A stretch of DNA of 38,130 nucleotides from UBA1081 sp045537555 (GTDB taxonomy: Bacteria > Bacillota > Clostridia > Oscillospirales > Acutalibacteraceae), in the NCBI GenBank assembly GCA_045537555.1, contig JAZSPR010000071.1:1-38130 (forward strand), written 5' to 3'. Of the stretch, positions 21,347 to 30,716 are shown in pieces. The notes under the pieces were generated by a model that was given only the letters and a program-made list of their open reading frames with translations, was not told the origin of the DNA and made no database searches. The number at the start of each line of letters is the position of its first letter. Position 1 is the stretch's first letter. The position numbers and the translations under genes were made by a program.

Positions 21347-22702
21347 TTGAAAACACTCACATTAGAACAGGCGGCTCTTGCCGTTAACGGTAAACTCACA
21401 GGTGAAGGAGAGTTCACGGGAGTTTATACCGATTCAAGAAAACCCGTTCCGGGCGGTCTTTTTATAGCTCTTGAAGGCGAAAAGTTTGACGGTCATGATT
21501 TTATAAAGAATGCCGAAAAAGACGGTGCGGCGGCTGTTCTTTGCCGTAAGGAATGTGATGTTTCAATTCCCGTAATTTATGTTGAAGACACAAAAAAGGC
21601 TCTTCTTTCTCTTGCATCATATTACAGAGGCTTGTTTGATATCCCCGTTGTGGGGCTTACGGGCTCTGTAGGAAAGACCACGACAAAAGAGATGACTGCT
21701 CTTGTTCTTTCCGAAAAATACAATACGGTAAAAACTCAGGGAAACCTTAACAATGACATAGGAATGCCCATGACACTTTTCAATATTGACGATACAACCG
21801 AGGCTGCTGTTATTGAAATGGGGATGAATCATAAGGGTGAAATTTCAACTCTTACGGCTGTTTCAAGACCTTCAGCTTCAATAATTACAAATATCGGTGT
21901 TTCTCACATTGAAAACTTAGGTTCAAGAGAGAATATTCTTTCGGCTAAACTCGAAATTCTCGAAGGTATGAAAAAAGGCTCATCACTTATAATAAACGGT
22001 GATAACGACCTTCTTTCAACCGTTGAAAACGATGAATACAGAATTATAAAATTCGGTATTGAAAATGAAAATTGCTCCGTCAGGGCAGTTGACATTGAAG
22101 CTTCCGAAAACTCGACAGTATGTAATATCCTTTATAACGGAGAAAAATACCGTTGTTTTGTTCCCGTTTCGGGAATGCATAATGTTTATGATGCACTTTC
22201 TGCTTTTGCGGCAGGTGTGTGTATGGGGGTTGAACCCGATGTTGCTGCAGCGGCAATCAGTAAGTATGTTCCTGCGGGAATGAGACAGAAAGTTGTTGTC
22301 AAAAACGATATAACCTTCGTTGAAGATTGCTACAATGCAAGCCCCGATTCCGTTAAAGCAGGTCTTAACACGCTGGCATCTTTTGAGGGCAGAAGAAAAA
22401 TCGCAGTTTTAGGTGATATGCTTGAACTCGGTTCTTATGCCGAAACGGCTCACAGAGACTGCGGAAAATATGCGGCTGAAAAAAATATTGATATGCTGTT
22501 TGCTTATGGTAAAGATTCTGCATTTATTGCAGATGAGGCAAAGAAAAAAGGTCTTTTGAATGTTTATCATTTTACAGACGAAAAAGAACTTGCTGAAGCT
22601 CTGTTCAATGAAATCATAGAAAATGATGCAGTTCTTTTCAAAGCAAGCAGAGGAATGAAACTTGAAAATGTAATACATATTATATATGACAGAATGCAGT
22701 AA
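21347..22702 (+). CDS. murF: UDP-MurNAc-tripeptide-D-Ala-D-Ala ligase MurF
   Basis: A Mur ligase of about 451 residues with ATP loop GLTGSVGKTTTKEM and the family segments TQGNLNNDIGMP and EDCYNASPDSV. It adds D-Ala-D-Ala to complete the UDP-MurNAc-pentapeptide. The start is probably TTG 21347, one base after the murE stop, served by AAGGGTG at 21335-21340; the GTG at 21338 is the only other candidate and lies in that ribosome site. Such a start implies coupled translation with murE. The MurF product is the substrate of MraY, the next gene. Confidence 0.95.
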   Translation: MKTLTLEQAALAVNGKLTGEGEFTGVYTDSRKPVPGGLFIALEGEKFDGHDFIKNAEKDGAAAVLCRKECDVSIPVIYVEDTKKALLSLASYYRGLFDIPVVGLTGSVGKTTTKEMTALVLSEKYNTVKTQGNLNNDIGMPMTLFNIDDTTEAAVIEMGMNHKGEISTLTAVSRPSASIITNIGVSHIENLGSRENILSAKLEILEGMKKGSSLIINGDNDLLSTVENDEYRIIKFGIENENCSVRAVDIEASENSTVCNILYNGEKYRCFVPVSGMHNVYDALSAFAAGVCMGVEPDVAAAAISKYVPAGMRQKVVVKNDITFVEDCYNASPDSVKAGLNTLASFEGRRKIAVLGDMLELGSYAETAHRDCGKYAAEKNIDMLFAYGKDSAFIADEAKKKGLLNVYHFTDEKELAEALFNEIIENDAVLFKASRGMKLENVIHIIYDRMQ

Positions 22703-22720
22703 AAGGAAAGATGGTTTTTT

Positions 22721-23749
22721 ATGGGCAGATTACCGGCTTATATTTTGGCTGTTGTTGTCGGTTTTGCGGTTTCGTTTGCTCTCGGATATGTAATTATTCC
22801 GTGGCTTCATAAGCTTAAATTCGGTCAGACAATTCTTGATATCGGCCCTTCGTGGCACAAAAATAAACAGGGCACACCAACAATGGGCGGTATTCTGTTT
22901 ATGTGCGGTGTTACCGTTTCAATGGCACTTGTACTTATAACCGACCGTGTTATGGGCTCGGATATCGTGGCAGGGGACAGCCTTGTGCCGGGCAATGTCA
23001 AAGCAAAGCTTTACAGCGGAATCATAATGGCATTTGCATATGCTCTTATCGGTTTTGTTGATGATTATATAAAAGTTGTTAAAAAGAGAAATCTCGGCCT
23101 TACGATTTTTGAAAAATCAATAGCTCAGATTCTTGTTATGGGCGGATATCTTTTCTCGCTCCATATGGCGGGAGCAACATATATGTTTGTCCCGTTTCTC
23201 GGCAATATTGACCTCGGAATCTTTTTCTGGATTCTCGGTCCCGTTGTTATGTACTGCACGGTAAATGCAGTCAATTTTACTGACGGAATTGACGGACTGT
23301 GTGCGTCTGTTACATCAGTTTTTGCACTTTCGGGAATTATTATTGCCGTTTTAAGAGGTGTTTTCGGCGCCGGACTTCTGTGCTCGGCGCTTCTGGGCAG
23401 TCTTCTCGGATATCTTATCTGGAACTGGAACCCTGCAAAAGTCATGATGGGTGACACCGGTTCAATGTTTTTAGGCGGTCTTGTTATTGCCGTTTCATAT
23501 TGTCTTGATATGCCATGGCTTATTCTCCTTTCGGGAATAGTTTATGTCATAGAATTTGCTTCGGATATTATTCAGATTGCTTATTTTAAAGCGACTCACG
23601 GCAAACGTATCTTTAAAATGGCTCCTATTCATCATCATTTTGAAAAATGCGGCTGGAAAGAAAAGAAAATAGTTTTTGTGTTTACACTTATTAATATAAT
23701 AGGTTGTATTTCGGCTGTTCTGCTTATTATTTTCGGACAGCCGCAATAA
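22721..23749 (+). CDS. mraY: Phospho-MurNAc-pentapeptide transferase MraY
   Basis: A 342-residue polytopic membrane enzyme of normal size with about ten hydrophobic segments. Catalytic signatures are GTPTMGGI near the N terminus, FVDDYIKV (Asp pair), NAVNFTDGIDGL, and the late HHHFE histidine loop. It transfers phospho-MurNAc-pentapeptide from UDP to undecaprenyl phosphate, making lipid I on the inner face of the membrane. The ATG follows AAAGGAAAG. In many relatives murD follows mraY; here ftsW comes next. Confidence 0.97.
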   Translation: MGRLPAYILAVVVGFAVSFALGYVIIPWLHKLKFGQTILDIGPSWHKNKQGTPTMGGILFMCGVTVSMALVLITDRVMGSDIVAGDSLVPGNVKAKLYSGIIMAFAYALIGFVDDYIKVVKKRNLGLTIFEKSIAQILVMGGYLFSLHMAGATYMFVPFLGNIDLGIFFWILGPVVMYCTVNAVNFTDGIDGLCASVTSVFALSGIIIAVLRGVFGAGLLCSALLGSLLGYLIWNWNPAKVMMGDTGSMFLGGLVIAVSYCLDMPWLILLSGIVYVIEFASDIIQIAYFKATHGKRIFKMAPIHHHFEKCGWKEKKIVFVFTLINIIGCISAVLLIIFGQPQ

Positions 23750-23779
23750 TTAAAAAATATTCATACGGAGGTAACTGCT

Positions 23780-25042
23780 ATGAGCAAACAGAAAAATAAT
23801 ACAGGCTCAGTTATAAAAAGTTTATGGCATCAATTTGCGAATTACGGCAGTATAGATATCTGGTTCCTTATTATCGTACTGGCTCTTCTTTGTATCGGAC
23901 TTGTTATGATGTTCTCGGCAAGTTACCCGTATGCACAGATAATGCAGGGCGATTCAACAAACTATATCAGAAAACAGGCATTTTATGCTGTTATCGGAAT
24001 AGTTGCAATGCTTGTTGTTTCCCATATAAAATCAGATTTCTGGCGTGTGATGATGCCTGTTGTCTGCGGTATTTCAATTTTTCTTCTTCTTATAGTATTT
24101 GTTCTGCCACAGTACAGAGCAGGCTTTTACAGATGGATTAATCTTGGTTTCACAACATTCCAGCCTTCTGAAATTGCGAAATTTGCTGTAATTGTTGCAG
24201 GTGCATTCTTTTACAGCCGTTACTGTAAGAAAATGAGCAGTTCCAAACCTGCAAAAGGCGGTTGGGGCGGATATGTCAATAATAAGCTCGGTGGCGGAAT
24301 AGTAAAAGAATCATGGGTTCCCACATGGATGTTCTGTGCATTCTTCGGCGGTTGTGCCGTGCTGGTCTTCCTTGAAAATCATCTTTCAGGTGCTATTCTT
24401 ATTTTTGCAATCGGTGCTGTTATGATGTTTCTCGGCGGTGTAAGAGCACGTTGGTTTGTTATTTTCGGAAGTATCGGAATCGGTCTTATTGTCCTTGTTT
24501 GTGTATACGTTATGGCAACAAGGGATGCAGAGGGTACAAACATTCTCAAAGGTTACATGGAAGAGCGAATTGTCGGCTGGCTTGATAAGGATTTTGACCC
24601 CAGAGGCGTAAGATGGCAGACAAATCAGGCACTTTATGCAATAGGCTCGGGCGGATTTTTCGGCAAGGGGCTGGGCAATTCAACTCAGAAATATATGTAT
24701 GTTTCTGAACCTCAGAACGATATGATTTTCTCAATCGTATGTGAAGAACTCGGTTTTATCGGTGCTTCACTCATCATCATTCTGTTTATTCTTCTTGTTT
24801 ACAGAGGCGTTGTAATCGGTCTTAATGCAAAAACAAGATTCGGAACACTTCTTGCAATGGGACTTGTTTTCCAGGTTGGACTTCAGGTGCTTCTGAATAT
24901 AGCTGTTGCATCAGACTCAATACCGAATACGGGTATCAGCCTTCCGTTCTTCAGTTACGGCGGAACATCTCTCGTTATGCTTCTTGCTGAAATGGGAATT
25001 GTTCTCGGTGTCTCAAGAGAAGGCAAACTCAAGAAAAAATAA
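23780..25042 (+). CDS. ftsW: SEDS-family peptidoglycan glycosyltransferase FtsW (SpoVE-like)
   Basis: A 420-residue polytopic protein with about ten membrane segments. SEDS signatures include FTTFQPSEIAKFA, GLGNSTQKY, SEPQNDMIFSIVCEELGF and the C-terminal SLPFFSYGGTSL. It polymerises lipid II at the septum with its partner class B PBP, here coded in the same operon. A soluble-looking loop between the early segments (about residues 150-185) carries charged and Gly-rich residues. In sporulating Firmicutes the dcw copy is often called SpoVE, and sequence alone does not separate the names. The ATG follows ACGGAGGT. Confidence 0.94.
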   Translation: MSKQKNNTGSVIKSLWHQFANYGSIDIWFLIIVLALLCIGLVMMFSASYPYAQIMQGDSTNYIRKQAFYAVIGIVAMLVVSHIKSDFWRVMMPVVCGISIFLLLIVFVLPQYRAGFYRWINLGFTTFQPSEIAKFAVIVAGAFFYSRYCKKMSSSKPAKGGWGGYVNNKLGGGIVKESWVPTWMFCAFFGGCAVLVFLENHLSGAILIFAIGAVMMFLGGVRARWFVIFGSIGIGLIVLVCVYVMATRDAEGTNILKGYMEERIVGWLDKDFDPRGVRWQTNQALYAIGSGGFFGKGLGNSTQKYMYVSEPQNDMIFSIVCEELGFIGASLIIILFILLVYRGVVIGLNAKTRFGTLLAMGLVFQVGLQVLLNIAVASDSIPNTGISLPFFSYGGTSLVMLLAEMGIVLGVSREGKLKKK

Positions 25043-25051
25043 GGTGATAGT

Positions 25052-26167
25052 ATGAAAATAGTATTTGCAGCCGGCGGCACCGGCGGACATATAAACCCCG
25101 CACTTGCGGCGGCAGGTCTTATAAGGGATAATTATCCCGATGCCGAGATTCTTTTTATCGGCACAAAAGATAAAATGGAAGCAAAGCTTGTACCTGCTGC
25201 GGGTTTTGATTTTAAAACAATTTCAATCAGCGGATTTCAGAGAAAACTCTCTGTTGAAAATATAATAAAAAACATAAAAACCGTCTGGAGACTTCTTTTT
25301 GCAGGCAGAGCCGTAAAAAAGATTCTCAGAGAGTTCAAGCCTGACGTAGTAGTCGGTTTCGGCGGTTATGTAAGCGGTCCTGTTGTAAGAACAGCCGCTA
25401 AAATGGGGATTAAAACAGCTATTCACGAACAGAATGCTTTTCCCGGTGTTACAAACAAGATGCTTGCAAAGGAAGCTGATGCTGTTATGTTGACAGTTGC
25501 CGATGCAAAGAAGTATCTTGATTGTAAAAATGAACCTGTTGTGACAGGTCTTCCCGTAAGAAGCGAAATTCTCAAAGCAGACAGAGATTTTGCAAGAGCC
25601 GAGCTCGGTGTTAATGACGATACACCCATTGTTTTCTCGTTCGGAGGCAGTCTTGGTGCAAAAACCATCAATACTGCCATGGTTGACCTGATTGCGTCAC
25701 TTCATAAAGAGAAAAAGTGTAAGTTTATACACGGTTACGGTCAGTACGGCAAATGGGTTCCCGATGCAATGCGCGAAAAGGGCATTGATGTTGATAACGA
25801 TAAGAATATTGATGTCAGGGAATACATATTTGATATGGACAAGTGCCTTGCTGCGGCAGATATAATTATCTGCAGAAGCGGTGCGAGTACTCTTTCCGAA
25901 ATTGAGGCTGTAGGCAGAGCATCTGTGCTCATTCCTTCTCCCAATGTTTCCGAAAATCATCAGTATCACAATGCTATGACTCTTGTAAATGCAAATGCGG
26001 CAAGAGTTATTGAGGAAAAAGACCTTACTCACGAGAAGCTTCTTGAAACAGTAAAAGAGCTTCTTGATAATAAGAATCTACGTGACGAAATGGGCGCAAA
26101 TGCTCAGAAAATTGCAGTTGCGGATGCATGTGACAGAATCGCTGAAATCATAGTTTCGCTTGCGTAA
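25052..26167 (+). CDS. murG: UDP-GlcNAc:lipid I N-acetylglucosaminyltransferase MurG
   Basis: A 371-residue GT28 glycosyltransferase of normal length. Visible motifs are GGTGGHINPALA (residues 8-19), GFGGYVSGP, HEQNAFPGVTN, the second-domain loop FSFGGSLGA, and CRSGASTLSE with HQYHNA for UDP-GlcNAc binding. It converts lipid I to lipid II at the inner membrane face. The ATG follows AAGGTG, 9 bp after ftsW. All pathway steps from MurE to lipid II except MurD and MurC are coded here. Confidence 0.97.
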   Translation: MKIVFAAGGTGGHINPALAAAGLIRDNYPDAEILFIGTKDKMEAKLVPAAGFDFKTISISGFQRKLSVENIIKNIKTVWRLLFAGRAVKKILREFKPDVVVGFGGYVSGPVVRTAAKMGIKTAIHEQNAFPGVTNKMLAKEADAVMLTVADAKKYLDCKNEPVVTGLPVRSEILKADRDFARAELGVNDDTPIVFSFGGSLGAKTINTAMVDLIASLHKEKKCKFIHGYGQYGKWVPDAMREKGIDVDNDKNIDVREYIFDMDKCLAAADIIICRSGASTLSEIEAVGRASVLIPSPNVSENHQYHNAMTLVNANAARVIEEKDLTHEKLLETVKELLDNKNLRDEMGANAQKIAVADACDRIAEIIVSLA

Positions 26168-26218
26168 CACGGACATCTTCCGATGCATAAGATGCATTGT
26201 GAAAGGTGGGAAAACTGT

Positions 26219-27493
26219 GTGAGCAGATATATTATAAACGGCGGACACAGAATATACGGCAGAACAAAGATTCAGGGTTCAAAGAACAGTGTACTGCCCA
26301 TTCTTGCGGCAACCGTACTTGTAAAAGGGACATCGGTAATCACAAATTGTCCCGAAATAAGTGACGTTGAGGCAACAATCAAAATACTCAGGCATTTGGG
26401 GTGCCGTGTTACAAGAGAGAAAAACACGGTTATTGTTGACAGCTCCGTTGTTGATAAGTCCGACATTCCGGATGACCTTATGCGTGAAATGAGGTCGTCG
26501 GTTGTATTTCTCGGTGCCATAATCGGCAGAACGGGAAAAGCAAGTCTTTCAACTCCGGGCGGTTGTGAAATAGGACTCAGACCAATTGACCTTCATCTTG
26601 ACGCTATTCAACGTTTCGGTGTGAATATTCATGAAGAATATGCAAAAATTGAATTTGAAGCCGTAAAGCCGCTTGAAGGAGTCAATATTGCACTTTCATT
26701 CCCGAGTGTGGGTGCTACAGAAAACATTATTCTTACAGCATGCACGGCAAAGGGTACAACGGTTATTACAAATGCCGCAAGGGAACCTGAAATCAGCGAC
26801 CTTGCCGATTTCCTCAACAGTTGCGGAGCAAGAATTTCGGGTACGGGCGAAGGAACGATAATTATTGAGGGCGTGAGCGAACTTCACCCTGTTCAGTACA
26901 AAGTCATTCCCGACAGAATCGTGGCGGCGACATATATGGCGGCAGCGGCAATGACACACGGGAAGATAACCCTTTCGGGAGTTGTGCCTGCTCATATTTC
27001 ACCTGTTATGCCCGTTTTTGAAGAGGCAGGGTGCGATATTTCAATCAGCTCCGACGGACTGACTCTGACGGCACCGCCGTATCTCAGAAGCGTTAAAACA
27101 ATAAGAACAATGCCTTATCCCGGTTTTCCTACAGATATGCAGGCACAGATAATGGCAATGACAACTGTCTGTCACGGCACAAGTGTTGTGATAGAAACAA
27201 TTTTTGAAAGCAGATATAAACATGTGAGTGAATTGCTCCGTTTCGGTGCAAAAATAAGAGTTGACGGCAGAATGGCCGTTATTGAAGGTGTAAGCTCTCT
27301 GACGGGTGCATCGGTTATTGCATCTGACCTCAGAGGCGGTGCGGCACTTGTGCTGGCAGGTCTTGCGGCGCAGGGAACAACCGTGGTTGACGATATAAAA
27401 TATATCCTTCGCGGTTATGAAAATATGAGTGGGGTGCTTTCTTCACTCGGATGTGACATTGTAAAAGAAGAGAGGAATTCAGCTGATGGATGA
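26219..27493 (+). CDS. murA: UDP-GlcNAc 1-carboxyvinyltransferase MurA
   Basis: A protein of about 424 residues with the EPSP-synthase fold. The N terminus has GRTKIQGSKNSVLPILAA. The catalytic Cys is present at about 116 in TPGGCEIGLRP, so the enzyme should be fosfomycin-sensitive; many resistant homologues have Asp there. It transfers enolpyruvate from PEP to UDP-GlcNAc, the first committed step of peptidoglycan synthesis. I choose GTG 26219 because AAGGTGGG (26203-26210) lies 8 bp before it; an in-frame ATG at 26183 would add 12 residues without a site. The 3' end overlaps ftsQ by 8 bp. Confidence 0.94.
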   Translation: MSRYIINGGHRIYGRTKIQGSKNSVLPILAATVLVKGTSVITNCPEISDVEATIKILRHLGCRVTREKNTVIVDSSVVDKSDIPDDLMREMRSSVVFLGAIIGRTGKASLSTPGGCEIGLRPIDLHLDAIQRFGVNIHEEYAKIEFEAVKPLEGVNIALSFPSVGATENIILTACTAKGTTVITNAAREPEISDLADFLNSCGARISGTGEGTIIIEGVSELHPVQYKVIPDRIVAATYMAAAAMTHGKITLSGVVPAHISPVMPVFEEAGCDISISSDGLTLTAPPYLRSVKTIRTMPYPGFPTDMQAQIMAMTTVCHGTSVVIETIFESRYKHVSELLRFGAKIRVDGRMAVIEGVSSLTGASVIASDLRGGAALVLAGLAAQGTTVVDDIKYILRGYENMSGVLSSLGCDIVKEERNSADG

Positions 27494-28448
27494 ACAATTG
27501 AAAGCTGAAAGAAAAGCTGAAAGAGATAAAAAAAGAAGAAGACTTATGCTAAAAAGAAGAATAAAGGTCGGTGCAGTGTTGTGCTGTGCAACAGCACTTA
27601 TTCTCTATCTTCTTTGTGCATTTGTCCTTTTTAAAATAGATACAATTGAGGTTATCGGTGTTGAAGACGAAAACGGAAATCTTCTTCCCGCAAGCAGTTA
27701 TTACACTCATGATGAAATAATCCGTGTATCGGGTGTTGAAACGGGTGACAGCCTTGTCCGTGTTTCAAAAAAGGAAGTTGAGGATTCAATTGAAAAACTT
27801 CTTCCTTATGTCGGTGATGTAAAGGTAAAAAGAAGATATCCTTCTACACTCCGACTTGTGACCGAAGATACACATGCTCTTTACGGTGCAGATGCCGGCG
27901 GCGGATTCACTCTTCTTGACAGCGAGTTTAAAGTCCTCAATGTTTCCGAGCGTCTGCCTGTTGGCAGTATGAAACTCGTCGGTGTATCATTTGAATCAGC
28001 AGAAGCCGGTGCAACTGCTGTTTTTGCCGACGAAGCATATAAAAACAGAATAAATACAATTGTAAAAGCATGCAGTGATGCAGGTATCACAAATATCACA
28101 AAGCTTGACCTTTCAAATATTGCAAACGTAAGAATAGTTCTTGACGGAAGAATTACTTTTGTTCTGGGAACAATTACAGACCTTCCGGAAAAACTTTCAT
28201 TGGGTCTTAAGACAATGGAAGCTGAATATCAGAATTCTTCCGATGCAAAAATCATAATTGATGTCACGGATACCGAGCGTTCATATGTAAGGGACGACTA
28301 TTCACCCGTTGAGGATGAATACGAAACAGAACTCGCTGAACCGGAAACAGATTATGAGCCGGTTCCCGAGCCTGAGGATATTCCCGAAGAACAGCCTGAA
28401 GAAGAACCTGCTGAACCTGAAAACAATGAGGCTGAAGCGGTCGGCTGA
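27486..28448 (+). CDS. ftsQ: FtsQ/DivIB-type division protein
   Basis: A 320-residue bitopic protein. A highly basic cytoplasmic N terminus (residues 1-27) is followed by one membrane segment (about 28-50), a POTRA domain (about 52-125, starting DTIEVIGVED), the FtsQ beta domain, and a very acidic C-terminal tail rich in Glu and Pro (about 265-320). It scaffolds the FtsL/FtsB complex at the septum. The ATG lies inside the end of murA with AGAGG upstream, so translation is likely coupled. The acidic tail is variable in the family and was probably not under strong constraint. Confidence 0.88.
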   Translation: MDEQLKAERKAERDKKRRRLMLKRRIKVGAVLCCATALILYLLCAFVLFKIDTIEVIGVEDENGNLLPASSYYTHDEIIRVSGVETGDSLVRVSKKEVEDSIEKLLPYVGDVKVKRRYPSTLRLVTEDTHALYGADAGGGFTLLDSEFKVLNVSERLPVGSMKLVGVSFESAEAGATAVFADEAYKNRINTIVKACSDAGITNITKLDLSNIANVRIVLDGRITFVLGTITDLPEKLSLGLKTMEAEYQNSSDAKIIIDVTDTERSYVRDDYSPVEDEYETELAEPETDYEPVPEPEDIPEEQPEEEPAEPENNEAEAVG

Positions 28449-28532
28449 TACCCTTTTTGTGGATATTGTTGCTTATTAAAGAAAAATTTATGAAAAATCT
28501 GATAATATTTATTATATAATATGTATTGAAAT

Positions 28533-28561
28533 TTGACATTCAACATGTTATTATATATAAG
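28533..28561 (+). promoter_or_regulatory. Likely promoter of ftsZ
   Basis: TTGACA (28533-28538) and TATAAG (28556-28561) are 17 bp apart in the 167-bp gap after ftsQ. The gap is otherwise A/T-rich and no terminator is seen, so ftsZ can be read both from the dcw operon and from this promoter. Confidence 0.65.
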
Positions 28562-28615
28562 TATTGTTGTATTTATATACTTGAATTTTAAAATATACTT
28601 ATCGGAGGAAGTCAA

Positions 28616-29710
28616 ATGGCATTTGAAATTGCAAACGAAAATGAAGAAGTAACCAAGATAAAAGTTATCGGCGTCGGCGGTGGCGGCGGAAATGCTATCA
28701 ACAGAATGGTTGAAGCAGGTGTACAGGGCGTTGAATTTATTGCTATAAATACCGATAAACAGGTTCTTATGTATTCAAAAGCTACAAGCAAGATCCAGAT
28801 CGGTGAAAAAGTTACAGACGGTAAGGGTGCAGGTGCACGTCCCGAAGTAGGTCAGAGAGCTGCAGAAGAAAGCATGGATGCAATCAATGATTCACTCAAC
28901 GGTGCAGACATGGTATTCATCACAGCAGGTATGGGCGGCGGCACAGGTACAGGTGCGGCTCCCGTTATCGCTCAGATGGCAAAAGATAAGGGTATCCTCA
29001 CAGTAGGTATCGTTACAAAGCCCTTCAACTTTGAAGGTAAGCGCCGTATGGCTCAGGCTGAAGAAGGTATTGCCGAACTTTCAGCTCACGTAGACAGCCT
29101 TATCATCATCCCCAATGAAAGACTCAAACTTGTTTCAGACGAAAAGATTACATTTGCTAACGCATTTGAAATTGCAGACGATGTTCTTCGTCAGGGTGTA
29201 AGAAGCATTGCTGAACTTATCACAGTTCCCGGTCTTATCAACCTCGACTTTGCCGATGTTACTTCAGTTATGAAGGATGCAGGTCACGCTCACATGGGTG
29301 TCGGCAGAGCATCAGGTAAGGATAAGGCAGAAGAATCAGCAAGAAAGGCTATCACAAGTCCTCTCCTTGAAACATCAATTGAAGGTTCAAAGGGTATCAT
29401 TATCAATATTTCTGCTTCTCCCGACATCACTCTTGATGCAGTTGACGCAGCAAGCTCAATTATTTCAGAAACAGCAGATGCTGATGCAAACATCATCTTC
29501 GGTGTTGCTCTTGATTCATCACTTGATGATGAAATGATTGTTACTGTTGTTGCAACAGGTTTCGGCGACAGACCCAACACATTCAAGGCAAAGAAAGATG
29601 AAAAAGCTGAAGCAAAGGCAGAACCCGTGCGTGAAGAACCCGTTCAGCAGTTCGGCACAAGTGATGATGACCTCAGCGACATCTTTGACATGTTCAAGAG
29701 CAGAAGATAA
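28616..29710 (+). CDS. ftsZ: Cell division GTPase FtsZ
   Basis: A 364-residue FtsZ. The tubulin signature GGGTGTG is at 107-113; the N-terminal nucleotide-binding glycines (GVGGGGGNAINRM) and the T7 loop region (NLDFADVTSVM) are intact. A charged linker (about 318-345) leads to a conserved C-terminal peptide (DDLSDIFDMFKSRR) that binds membrane tethers. It forms the Z ring. The ATG follows ATCGGAGGAAG. No ftsA lies before it, so membrane anchoring would rely on SepF or an ftsA elsewhere. Confidence 0.98.
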   Translation: MAFEIANENEEVTKIKVIGVGGGGGNAINRMVEAGVQGVEFIAINTDKQVLMYSKATSKIQIGEKVTDGKGAGARPEVGQRAAEESMDAINDSLNGADMVFITAGMGGGTGTGAAPVIAQMAKDKGILTVGIVTKPFNFEGKRRMAQAEEGIAELSAHVDSLIIIPNERLKLVSDEKITFANAFEIADDVLRQGVRSIAELITVPGLINLDFADVTSVMKDAGHAHMGVGRASGKDKAEESARKAITSPLLETSIEGSKGIIINISASPDITLDAVDAASSIISETADADANIIFGVALDSSLDDEMIVTVVATGFGDRPNTFKAKKDEKAEAKAEPVREEPVQQFGTSDDDLSDIFDMFKSRR

Positions 29711-29741
29711 TACAGGACACTGATTTAAATTGAATTATTTC

Positions 29742-29774
29742 AAAGCGGTGGCACAATGTCATCGCTTTTGTTTT
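29742..29774 (+). terminator. Intrinsic terminator after ftsZ
   Basis: AAAGCGGTG (29742-29750) pairs with CATCGCTTT (29760-29768) with one G-T pair, followed by TGTTTT. Confidence 0.75.
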
Positions 29775-29791
29775 AATAACCGAGAAAACTA

Positions 29792-29820
29792 TTGACAAAG
29801 TGTCAGAAATCAAATAGTAT
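29792..29820 (+). promoter_or_regulatory. Promoter of the acpP transcript
   Basis: TTGACA (29792-29797) and TAGTAT (29815-29820) are 17 bp apart, 49 bp before the acpP start. Confidence 0.65.
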
Positions 29821-29868
29821 TTTAATATATATTTATTGCTTTTCATTTTACACTAAGGAGTGTTTTTT

Positions 29869-30093
29869 ATGTTATTTGAAAAAATAAAGGCAATAATCTG
29901 TGATTACTTTGAGCTTGATGAGGATGAAGTAACTCCCGAAACAACTTTTTCCGAAATCGGGGCAGACAGTCTTGATATGGTTGACCTTGCAATGAGTCTT
30001 GAAGATGATTTCAGCGTTGAAGTAACTGATGAAACACTTGAAACTTTCGTTGCGGTTGCAGATGTTGTAAAGTTTCTTGAGGCTGCATTATGA
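29869..30093 (+). CDS. acpP: Acyl carrier protein
   Basis: A 74-residue acidic four-helix protein. Ser 34 in GADSLDMVDL is the attachment site for the 4'-phosphopantetheine arm that carries growing acyl chains. The start is ATG 29869 with AAGGAG 8 bp before it; the GTG at 29860 is within the ribosome site. The gene is not beside fatty acid synthesis genes but heads a small set with a HAD hydrolase and proS, so it may be a second, specialised carrier protein rather than the main one. The 3' end overlaps the next gene by ATGA. Confidence 0.9.
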   Translation: MLFEKIKAIICDYFELDEDEVTPETTFSEIGADSLDMVDLAMSLEDDFSVEVTDETLETFVAVADVVKFLEAAL

Positions 30094-30716
30094 TTAAGAA
30101 TATTATTTTTGATATGGGTAATGTCCTTATCATGTTTTATCCCGAGAAGACTTTTTCAAAGTATCTTCCCGATAAAAAAGATGTGGATATGATACTCGAT
30201 GTGTTTTATAAAAGCGGAATTTACAGAGACTGCGACAGAGGTATAAGGACTTATGCCGAGGTCATTGATGCGGTCAGCGATAAACTTCCGCCTCATGTTC
30301 TTTCCGTGCTCAAAGAACTCTATCTTGAAAAAGGATACGGTCTTACTGAAATGCCTCCTTTTGAGGAAATGTATGACCTTATACTTGAACTCAAAGCAAA
30401 CGGCTACAAGACATATCTTTTAAGTAACGCAGGATATGATTTTTATGAATATTCGCCCCATAAACCCGCAATTGCCCTTATGGACGGCAGAATTATTTCA
30501 TGTGAACATAAAGTTTTAAAACCTGAGAAGGAGATTTATGAAATCCTTTTCAACACGTTTTCACTTGACCCTTCTGAATGTATTTTTATTGATGATGTCG
30601 AAGAAAATATTGAAGGCGGTAAAAAATGCGGAATGGACGGCATAGTCTTCTCACCGTCATTTGAAGATGTGAGCGTGCTCAGGGAAAAGCTTAAAAATAA
30701 AGGTGTAAAAATATAA
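30090..30716 (+). CDS. HAD-superfamily hydrolase (subfamily IA, YihX-like)
   Basis: A 208-residue phosphatase-like protein. Motif I is FDMGNVL with nucleophile Asp 8; the second position is Gly (DxGN), as in sugar-phosphate phosphatases of the YihX kind. Motif II is LLSNAG, the conserved Lys lies in VLKPEKEIY, and motif IV is FIDDVEENI. The cap is a helical insert (about 15-85). The substrate is unknown. Translation starts within the acpP stop codon (ATGA overlap), so the two are co-expressed. Confidence 0.88.
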   Translation: MIKNIIFDMGNVLIMFYPEKTFSKYLPDKKDVDMILDVFYKSGIYRDCDRGIRTYAEVIDAVSDKLPPHVLSVLKELYLEKGYGLTEMPPFEEMYDLILELKANGYKTYLLSNAGYDFYEYSPHKPAIALMDGRIISCEHKVLKPEKEIYEILFNTFSLDPSECIFIDDVEENIEGGKKCGMDGIVFSPSFEDVSVLREKLKNKGVKI

